Source: Chloroflexota bacterium
GTDB taxonomy: Bacteria > Chloroflexota > Anaerolineae > Anaerolineales > Villigracilaceae
Direction: 5' to 3'
Length of the DNA: 5,293 nucleotides
Assembly (NCBI GenBank): GCA_021796315.1
Contig: JAJYOH010000447.1
Span: 1-5,293 of the forward strand
The notes under the pieces were generated by a model. It saw only the letters and a list, made by a program, of their open reading frames with translations. It did not search any database and was not told where the DNA came from. Position 1 is the stretch's first letter. The number at the start of each line of letters is the position of its first letter. Both the position numbers and the translations under genes were made by a program. This document shows positions 1-4,201 of the stretch, in pieces.

Positions 1-519
1 AAACAAAAAGATGCATCCTGTGCGCCGCTGTCATTTCGTTTCGCAACTTTATATGGCATTTCACCGCGCACGCGTTTTGACCTGATCGTCAACCAATTTG
101 TTTTGGATGCCTATACAAAACGCCAGTTGTTAATTTATCAGCGCGGATATTCGCGCTCGTTCGTGCACGTCAAGGATGTGGTGCGCGGAATTATGATGGG
201 TCTGGATGCGCCGCAGGAAAAAATTCGCGGGCAGGTTTACAATCTCGGCGCCGATGATGGCAATTACACGAAAGACCAGATCGTCCAGTTGGTATTGAAG
301 CGAATGCCGGAGACGGTGGTTGAATACAAAGACTTAACCTTCGGCGGCGATATGCGCGATATTACGGTTTCATTCGCCAAGGTCAAACGTGAACTTGGCT
401 TTGAGACAACGCTGAATGTGGACGATGGCGTGCGCGAGTTATTGTATGCTTTGAAAACCGGCCTGATCCGCAATCCGACGGATGAGAAATACCGGAATGC
501 ACAGTTTATAGTGCAATAG
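1..519 (+). CDS. NAD-dependent sugar epimerase/dehydratase (extended SDR), 3' part only
   Basis: Frame 1 is open from the first base, so the gene begins upstream of the window; 172 C-terminal residues and the TAG at 517-519 are present. The visible part matches the substrate-binding half of extended SDR nucleotide-sugar enzymes: an R-F-A-T-L-Y-G-x-S-P-R segment (residues 13-23 of the fragment), then R-G-Y-S-R-S-F-V-H-V-K-D-V (the usual R-x-F-x-H-V-x-D block before the C-terminal helices), Y-N-L-G, and G-D-M-R-D-I-T-V-S-F-x-K near the end, followed by L-G-F. The Rossmann fold, glycine motif and YxxxK catalytic pair lie off the window, so the substrate and exact reaction cannot be told. Related proteins act in the cytoplasm on UDP-, dTDP- or GDP-sugars for cell-surface glycans, which fits the neighbours. 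The TTG at 103 is internal to the domain and is not a start. The family call is firm; the specific reaction is unknown. Confidence 0.88.
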   Translation, partial: KQKDASCAPLSFRFATLYGISPRTRFDLIVNQFVLDAYTKRQLLIYQRGYSRSFVHVKDVVRGIMMGLDAPQEKIRGQVYNLGADDGNYTKDQIVQLVLKRMPETVVEYKDLTFGGDMRDITVSFAKVKRELGFETTLNVDDGVRELLYALKTGLIRNPTDEKYRNAQFIVQ

Positions 520-554
520 GTTCAAAGTTCAAGGTTTAAAGTCTAAGGTTGAGA
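520..554 (+). repeat. Left heptamer array, five degenerate 7-base units
   Basis: Starting directly after the TAG of the upstream epimerase gene, the sequence reads as five consecutive 7-base units: GTTCAAA (520-526), GTTCAAG (527-533), GTTTAAA (534-540), GTCTAAG (541-547) and GTTGAGA (548-554). All begin with GT and most fit GTTnAAR. A single C then precedes the ATG of the four-helix bundle gene. The array fills the whole gap between the two genes except that base. A second array in the opposite orientation lies on the other side of the gene at 972-1000. The units drift, so this is an old or degenerate array. Confidence 0.75.
545..548 (+). promoter_or_regulatory. Likely ribosome binding site of the four-helix bundle gene, supplied by the repeat
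   Basis: AAGG spans the junction of the fourth and fifth heptamer units, seven bases before the ATG at 556. It is the best purine-rich match upstream of this start. If used, translation initiation of the small gene depends on its own flanking repeat rather than on host sequence. The match is short, so this is only moderately supported. Confidence 0.4.
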
Positions 555-555
555 C

Positions 556-972
556 ATGACAAGCGCAAAGCGATTTGAAGATCTTGAAATCTGGCAAAGG
601 TCAAAGGAGTTGGCGAATCTTATTTATAAGCTTTCCTCCGGCGGAGAGTTCGCGCGGGATTTTGGTTTGCGTGATCAAATGCGCCGCGCGGCAGTTTCTG
701 TGATGTCAAATATCGCTGAAGGATTTGAGAGTCAAACTCAGGTCACATTCATTCAATTTTTAGGACGCGCGAAAGGCTCTGCGGGCGAAGTGCGCGCCCA
801 ACTTCATATTGCAAAAGATCAAGGTTATCTTACTGAAGAACAATTTGATGTGGCCTTATCGCTGGCAGAAATTTCCAGTAAACAATTAACTCGTTTTATT
901 CAATATCTTCAAACCCAACCCAATACCCGCCGTGTGCGGGAAGACGGAGAAATCTACGATGTCGAACATTAA
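556..972 (+). CDS. Four-helix bundle protein, S23/IVP family (23S rRNA intervening-sequence protein type)
   Basis: The 138-residue product has the family's landmarks in order: [10 protein letters not shown] at 7-16 opening helix 1, [12 protein letters not shown] with S-N-I-A-E-G-F at 38-57 (helix 2, the signature), F-x-x-F-L-x-R-A-K-G-S-A-x-E-V-R-x-Q-L at 65-83 (helix 3), and a final amphipathic helix around 94-119. There is no signal peptide or membrane segment; it should be cytoplasmic. Members fold as four-helix bundles that form ring-like oligomers and are related to the Avd accessory protein of diversity-generating retroelements; a biochemical role for stand-alone members is not settled. 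Residues 120-138 form a charged tail beyond the usual end of the fold, and the DNA of that tail holds the ribosome binding site and ATG of the next gene (14-base overlap). Heptamer arrays flank it on both sides. The family call is strong; the function here is unknown. Confidence 0.9.
   Translation: MTSAKRFEDLEIWQRSKELANLIYKLSSGGEFARDFGLRDQMRRAAVSVMSNIAEGFESQTQVTFIQFLGRAKGSAGEVRAQLHIAKDQGYLTEEQFDVALSLAEISSKQLTRFIQYLQTQPNTRRVREDGEIYDVEH
946..950 (+). promoter_or_regulatory. Ribosome binding site GGAGA that fixes the start of the fucose synthase-like gene
   Basis: GGAGA lies eight bases before the ATG at 959, inside the last codons of the four-helix bundle gene. It favours this start over the in-frame GTG at 932, which would add nine residues unlike anything in the family. 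The position implies translational coupling: ribosomes finishing the small gene at 972 can reinitiate at 959. Confidence 0.65.
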
Positions 973-1951
973 ACCTTCAAACCTTCAACCTTCAACTTTT
1001 TGGCAATATAAAAAAGTGATCGTTACTGGTGGTGCAGGATTTCTTGGCTCGTTTGTGACCGGGAAACTCAAACAACGCGGCGCAACGGATATTTTCATTC
1101 CGCGCATCGAGAATTACAACCTGGTGGATTCCAACGATATCCGCCGCATGTATTCAGACACATTGAAGGATGTTGACCCGAAGAACGTGGTCATCATTCA
1201 TCTTGCGGCCAACGTCGGCGGGATCGGCGCCAACCGCGAACATCCCGCTGATTTCTTTTACGATAATTTGATGATGGGTGTGGAATTAATGCATCAGGCT
1301 TACAAAAATGGAGTGGGGAAATTTGTGGCGATTGGAACGGTTTGCGCGTATCCAAAATTCACGCCGGTGCCGTTCAAGGAAGAAGACTTGTGGAGTGGTT
1401 ATCCCGAAGAGACCAATGCGCCCTACGGCCTTGCCAAGAAAATGATGCTTGTGCAGGCGCAGGCCTATCGCCAGCAGTATGGCTTCAATGCAATTTTTCT
1501 CCTGCCGGTGAATCTGTATGGTCCGCGCGATAACTTCAATTTGCAATCCTCACATGTGATCCCTGCGCTGATTCGCAAAGCGATTGAAGCGACCGAGCGC
1601 GGTGACAAGGAACTGGCCGTGTGGGGCGATGGTTCGCCGACACGCGAATTTTTATTCGTCGAAGATGCTGCGGATGGAATTGTCAGCGCGGCGGAAAAAT
1701 ATAACGGCGACCGGCCGGTCAATCTCGGTTCAGGCTATGAGATCTCGATCAAGGATTTGGCGGAGATGATCGTCAAGATGACGGGCTTCCAGGGAAAGCT
1801 CACGTGGCAGACCGATAAACCAAACGGCCAGCCGCGCCGAGGTCTGGATGTGTCGCGCGCAAAAGAATTATTCGGTTGGAGCGCGCAAGTCCCGTTCGAA
1901 GAAGGCATGCGTCGCACGATTGAATGGTACAAAACCAATCAGAAGAAATAG
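959..1951 (+). CDS. GDP-L-fucose synthase-like NAD(P)-dependent epimerase/reductase
   Basis: This 330-residue cytoplasmic extended SDR is of the type that turns GDP-4-keto-6-deoxymannose into GDP-L-fucose by double epimerisation and NADPH reduction. Visible marks are the dinucleotide motif T-G-G-A-G-F-L-G-S at 23-31, H-L-A-A at 81-84, G-T-V-C-A-Y-P-K at 126-133, the Y156-x-x-x-K160 catalytic pair, N-L-Y-G-P at 185-189, S-S-H-V-I-P-A-L at 197-204 holding the family's conserved His (H199), [10 protein letters not shown] at 222-231, and D-V-S-R-A-K near 297. Thr127 occupies the usual catalytic Ser place, as other SDRs allow; Cys129 matches the conserved Cys. Residues 5-14 are encoded by the right heptamer array and look like an acquired extension; the fold proper begins near K18. 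The partner GDP-mannose 4,6-dehydratase is not in the window, so the exact substrate is unproven. It overlaps the previous gene by 14 bases, and the permease gene starts five bases after it. Confidence 0.85.
   Translation: MSNIKPSNLQPSTFWQYKKVIVTGGAGFLGSFVTGKLKQRGATDIFIPRIENYNLVDSNDIRRMYSDTLKDVDPKNVVIIHLAANVGGIGANREHPADFFYDNLMMGVELMHQAYKNGVGKFVAIGTVCAYPKFTPVPFKEEDLWSGYPEETNAPYGLAKKMMLVQAQAYRQQYGFNAIFLLPVNLYGPRDNFNLQSSHVIPALIRKAIEATERGDKELAVWGDGSPTREFLFVEDAADGIVSAAEKYNGDRPVNLGSGYEISIKDLAEMIVKMTGFQGKLTWQTDKPNGQPRRGLDVSRAKELFGWSAQVPFEEGMRRTIEWYKTNQKK
972..1000 (-). repeat. Right heptamer array, inverted relative to the left one
   Basis: Beginning inside the TAA of the four-helix bundle gene, the units are AACCTTC (972-978), one extra A (979), AACCTTC (980-986), AACCTTC (987-993) and AACTTTT (994-1000). 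On the minus strand they read GTTGAAG, matching the GTTnAAR pattern of the left array (520-554) in the opposite direction. These units are more uniform than the left ones. The array lies wholly within the coding region of the fucose synthase-like gene and is translated as [10 protein letters not shown]. Confidence 0.75.
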
Positions 1952-1956
1952 TTCAA

Positions 1957-2805
1957 ATGGCAATTCAAACCGTCTCACACGAACCGACCACTGTCTATAT
2001 CAAACCGTCTAAGGGTCTTGCGACGCTTCACTTGCGCGACCTGTGGACGTATCGCGAACTGGTCTTCTTTATGATCTGGCGCGATATCAAAGTCCGTTAT
2101 AAGCAAACCATGCTCGGCGCGGCTTGGGCGATTATCCAACCTGTCATGACCATGTTGGTTTTTAATTTCATCTTCAACGGTGTTGCAAAAGTGTCGAGCG
2201 ACGGCGTCCCATATCCGATCTTTTCCTACACCGCGCTTCTGCCGTGGGGATTATTTGTGGCTGCGCTCAACAATGCCAGCCGTTCGCTGACATCGAACAG
2301 CAACATGGTGACCAAGATTTATTTTCCGCGTCTGGTTCTGCCGGTTGCATCTGTGTTGTCAGGTCTGGTGGACTTTGCCATCTCGTTCGTGATCCTGATT
2401 CTCTTGATGTTCTATTACAAAGTCACGCCTGCCTGGAATGTGTTGTGGGCTTTGCCGTTATTCCTTCTGTTGGCAATTGTCGCCGCTTTGGGCGTAGCCT
2501 TGTGGCTTTCTGCGATTAACGTTCAATACCGCGACGTGAACTATGCGCTTCCCTTCCTGACCCAGTTCTGGCTCTTTGCAACTCCCGTTGCTTATTCTGC
2601 AAGTGTTATTTCACCGAAATGGCGGCTGGTTTATTCCCTCAACCCGATGGCCGGAGTGGTGAACGGATTCCGCTGGGCTTTGCTTGGATCAGGCAGCGGC
2701 CCCGATGCAGCCTTATGGGTCTCGGTTGGAATTTCCCTGCTGGTGCTGGTGAGCGGACTGTTCTATTTCCGCGGTATGGAAAAAACTTTCGCGGATACGA
2801 TCTAA
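1957..2805 (+). CDS. wzm: Polysaccharide ABC exporter permease, Wzm type (ABC-2 family)
   Basis: The 282-residue integral inner-membrane protein forms the channel half of an O-antigen/capsule/teichoic-type glycan exporter. Typical blocks are W-R-D-I-K-V-R-Y-K-Q-T-x-L-G-x-x-W-A-I-I-Q-P at 41-62 (cytoplasmic amphipathic stretch leading into helix 1), L-P-W-G-L-F near 95-100, K-I-Y-F-P-R-L-V-L-P at 120-129, Q-Y-R-D-V at 190-194, A-T-P-V-A-Y at 208-213, and L-N-P-M with F-R-W near 228-240. Six hydrophobic segments are visible at roughly 54-75, 86-105, 129-153, 161-186, 196-217 and 253-271, as expected for the family. The ATG at 1957 is chosen: it starts after the previous stop and has AGAAG upstream (1941-1945, long spacing), whereas the in-frame ATG at 1924 lies inside the preceding gene with no binding site. 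The partner ATPase gene starts one base after this stop, so the two should be made together. The glycan it carries is unknown. Confidence 0.93.
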   Translation: MAIQTVSHEPTTVYIKPSKGLATLHLRDLWTYRELVFFMIWRDIKVRYKQTMLGAAWAIIQPVMTMLVFNFIFNGVAKVSSDGVPYPIFSYTALLPWGLFVAALNNASRSLTSNSNMVTKIYFPRLVLPVASVLSGLVDFAISFVILILLMFYYKVTPAWNVLWALPLFLLLAIVAALGVALWLSAINVQYRDVNYALPFLTQFWLFATPVAYSASVISPKWRLVYSLNPMAGVVNGFRWALLGSGSGPDAALWVSVGISLLVLVSGLFYFRGMEKTFADTI

Positions 2806-2806
2806 A

Positions 2807-4105
2807 ATGACCATTGCGATTCGCGCTGAACACTTAAGTAAAAGATACCGCATCGGTGCCGCGCAGCAGAAATTCCAGTATGGAATGTTGCGCGATGTAT
2901 TGACGGATACCTTCACTGCGCCGGCGAGATGGGCGAAGAGCATGGCTCACCGCTCAAGTAATCCTCAACTGCCTACGGAGAAAAATTTTATCTGGGCGCT
3001 CAACGATGTTTCTTTTGACCTTGAAGAAGGCCAGGTTCTTGGCATTGTCGGACGGAACGGTGCGGGTAAGAGCACTCTGCTCAAAGTTCTATCGCGCGTC
3101 ACTGAACCGACTGTTGGTACCGTCTCTGTGCGCGGACGCGTCGGCTCTTTGCTCGAAGTTGGTACGGGCTTTCATCCTGAATTGACTGGTCGTGAGAATA
3201 TCTTTTTGAACGGCGCTGTGCTTGGTATGAAACGTTCCGAGATCGAGCGGAAGTTTGACGAGATCGTTGACTTCTCTGAAGTTGGACAATTTATCGATAC
3301 ACCGGTAAAGCGTTATTCATCAGGCATGTATTTGCGGCTGGCCTTCGCGGTTGCTGCACATCTTGAGCCTGAGATCCTCGTTGTGGACGAAGTCCTGGCG
3401 GTGGGCGATGCTGAATTTCAGCGCAAGTGTCTTGGCAAAATGGGCGATGTCGCCCAGCAGGGGCGCACGGTTTTATTTGTGAGTCATAACATGTCCGCTA
3501 TTCTGCGCCTCACTCAGGAAGCCATTGTTTTGAAAAAAGGCCAGCTCATCAAACGCGCGCCCACGCAGGAAGCCGTTGACTTTTATCTTTCATCCGGGCT
3601 GGCCGAAACAGGTGAGCGCCTTTGGGGTGCGGATGATATTCCAGCCATGGCCGCGCCGTTCAAACCGATCGCGCTGCGCGTCAAAGATCGAAGCGGAAAA
3701 GTAGTGGACACCGTCCGCTCGACCGAACCGGTCACCATCGAATGGGAATATCAACTCGATGCTCCCGTCACCGGTCTGCGTGTGGGTATGTATCTCAACA
3801 CGATGCGTGCGGAATATGTCTTCACTGCATTCGACACCGACGATGCAAAACAGTTTGAACAATTCGGTGCGCGCCAGGCGGGACATTATTTCAGTCGCTG
3901 CATCATCCCCGCTGATTTTTTTAACGAAGGCCGTTATTCGCTGGGTGTCAACGCCAGTTCATTCGCCGTGCGCCGTTATTTTATGGACGACAACGCGCTC
4001 TCGTTCAACGTGGACATCACCGGCGCGCCCGGCACACAATGGCCTGAAGCGCGCCAGGGGCCTGTTCGCCCGCGATTGAATTGGGAGATCGAAAAAGTTG
4101 AATAG
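2807..4105 (+). CDS. wzt: Polysaccharide ABC exporter ATPase, Wzt type with C-terminal glycan-recognition domain
   Basis: The 432-residue protein drives glycan export through the permease encoded just upstream (one-base gap). Residues 1-260 are the nucleotide-binding domain: Walker A G-R-N-G-A-G-K-S-T at 82-90, a Wzt-type segment G-S-L-L-E-V-G-T-G-F-H-P-E-L-T-G at 113-128 in the Q-loop region, ABC signature Y-S-S-G-M at 170-174, Walker B/D-loop I-L-V-V-D-E-V-L-A-V-G-D at 190-201 and the switch histidine H227. A stretch of about 40 residues (20-60) between the first strand and Walker A is common in this subfamily and includes the Y-G-M-L-R-D-V-L-T-D part. Residues about 280-403 form a beta-rich domain like the Wzt C-terminal domain, which in studied O-antigen systems binds the capped chain end and gates export; a terminal-modified glycan is therefore likely here (inference). 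It acts at the cytoplasmic face of the inner membrane. The stop TAG touches the left end of a foldback repeat. Confidence 0.94.
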   Translation: MTIAIRAEHLSKRYRIGAAQQKFQYGMLRDVLTDTFTAPARWAKSMAHRSSNPQLPTEKNFIWALNDVSFDLEEGQVLGIVGRNGAGKSTLLKVLSRVTEPTVGTVSVRGRVGSLLEVGTGFHPELTGRENIFLNGAVLGMKRSEIERKFDEIVDFSEVGQFIDTPVKRYSSGMYLRLAFAVAAHLEPEILVVDEVLAVGDAEFQRKCLGKMGDVAQQGRTVLFVSHNMSAILRLTQEAIVLKKGQLIKRAPTQEAVDFYLSSGLAETGERLWGADDIPAMAAPFKPIALRVKDRSGKVVDTVRSTEPVTIEWEYQLDAPVTGLRVGMYLNTMRAEYVFTAFDTDDAKQFEQFGARQAGHYFSRCIIPADFFNEGRYSLGVNASSFAVRRYFMDDNALSFNVDITGAPGTQWPEARQGPVRPRLNWEIEKVE

Positions 4106-4197
4106 GTCTCGGTACGGCGGCGGTCGAGTAACGTTCTTTGCGTACACTTGCACCTGGCGCAAGTGCAGGCGTCGAACCCGCCGCCTACTCGACCACC
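4106..4197. repeat. Foldback (REP/MITE-like) element filling the wzt-glycosyltransferase gap
   Basis: The left end GGTCTCGGTACGGCGGCGG (4105-4123) and right end CCGCCGCCTACTCGACCACC (4178-4197) are imperfect inverted copies, with GGCGGCGG at 4116-4123 pairing perfectly with CCGCCGCC at 4178-4185 and flanking bases pairing partly. A second match, GGTCGAGTA (4122-4130) with TACTCGACC (4186-4194), is also perfect but overlaps the first stem, so the two cannot coexist. The ends resemble a dispersed palindrome with GGTCTCGATACG and CTACTCGACC ends that I recall from several high-GC and Chloroflexota-like genomes; this was not checked. It has no coding capacity and ends four bases before the next ATG. 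No T-run follows, so it is not a typical rho-independent terminator. Confidence 0.7.
4133..4177 (+). other. Internal stem-loop of the foldback element
   Basis: The core is a perfect 7-base stem CACTTGC (4145-4151) and GCAAGTG (4159-4165) around a 7-base loop. It extends symmetrically: a 3-by-3 internal loop, GC (4140-4141) with GC (4169-4170), another 3-by-3 internal loop, then GTTC (4133-4136) with GAAC (4174-4177). The regular spacing argues for a real RNA or cruciform structure. In an operon transcript it could act as a processing or stability site or lower readthrough; the role is inferred. Confidence 0.6.
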
Positions 4198-4201
4198 TGA
4201 T

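Larger units (their letters stand above)
520..1000 (+). mobile_element. Putative small cassette: four-helix bundle gene between inverted heptamer arrays
   Basis: The stretch consists of a left array of GTTnAAR-type heptamers, one small complete gene (556-972), and a right array of AACCTTC heptamers, which read GTTGAAG on the other strand; the arrays are therefore inverted relative to each other. It sits between two sugar-nucleotide SDR genes that would otherwise be adjacent, and the small gene has no obvious part in polysaccharide synthesis. Its G+C is about 45% by hand count against about 50% for the first part of the following gene (1021-1380). S23-family genes are known as inserted sequences inside 23S rRNA genes of some bacteria, so a wandering habit is plausible. 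No transposase, clear target duplication or sharp end can be seen; calling it mobile is inference. Confidence 0.4.

Noticed and set aside
520..555. Promoter for the four-helix bundle gene in the left array
   Set aside because: I see no plausible -35/-10 pair; the AT-rich look is explained by the heptamer units.
932..958. GTG at 932 as an earlier start of the fucose synthase-like gene
   Set aside because: It adds nine residues unlike the family, and the GGAGA at 946-950 fits the ATG at 959 far better.
556..972. Diversity-generating retroelement (the S23 fold is related to Avd)
   Set aside because: There is no reverse transcriptase and no template/variable repeat pair in the window; the protein matches the S23/IVP group rather than Avd.
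1924..1956. ATG at 1924 as the start of the permease gene
   Set aside because: It lies inside the preceding coding region without a ribosome binding site; ATG 1957 just after the stop gives a normal Wzm N-terminus.
1951..1957. A further GTTCAAA unit just after the fucose synthase stop
   Set aside because: It is a single 7-base match with no neighbouring units; about that many are expected by chance in a window of this size.
4133..4177. Rho-independent terminator after wzt
   Set aside because: The stem has internal loops and no T-run follows; the next gene continues on the same strand.
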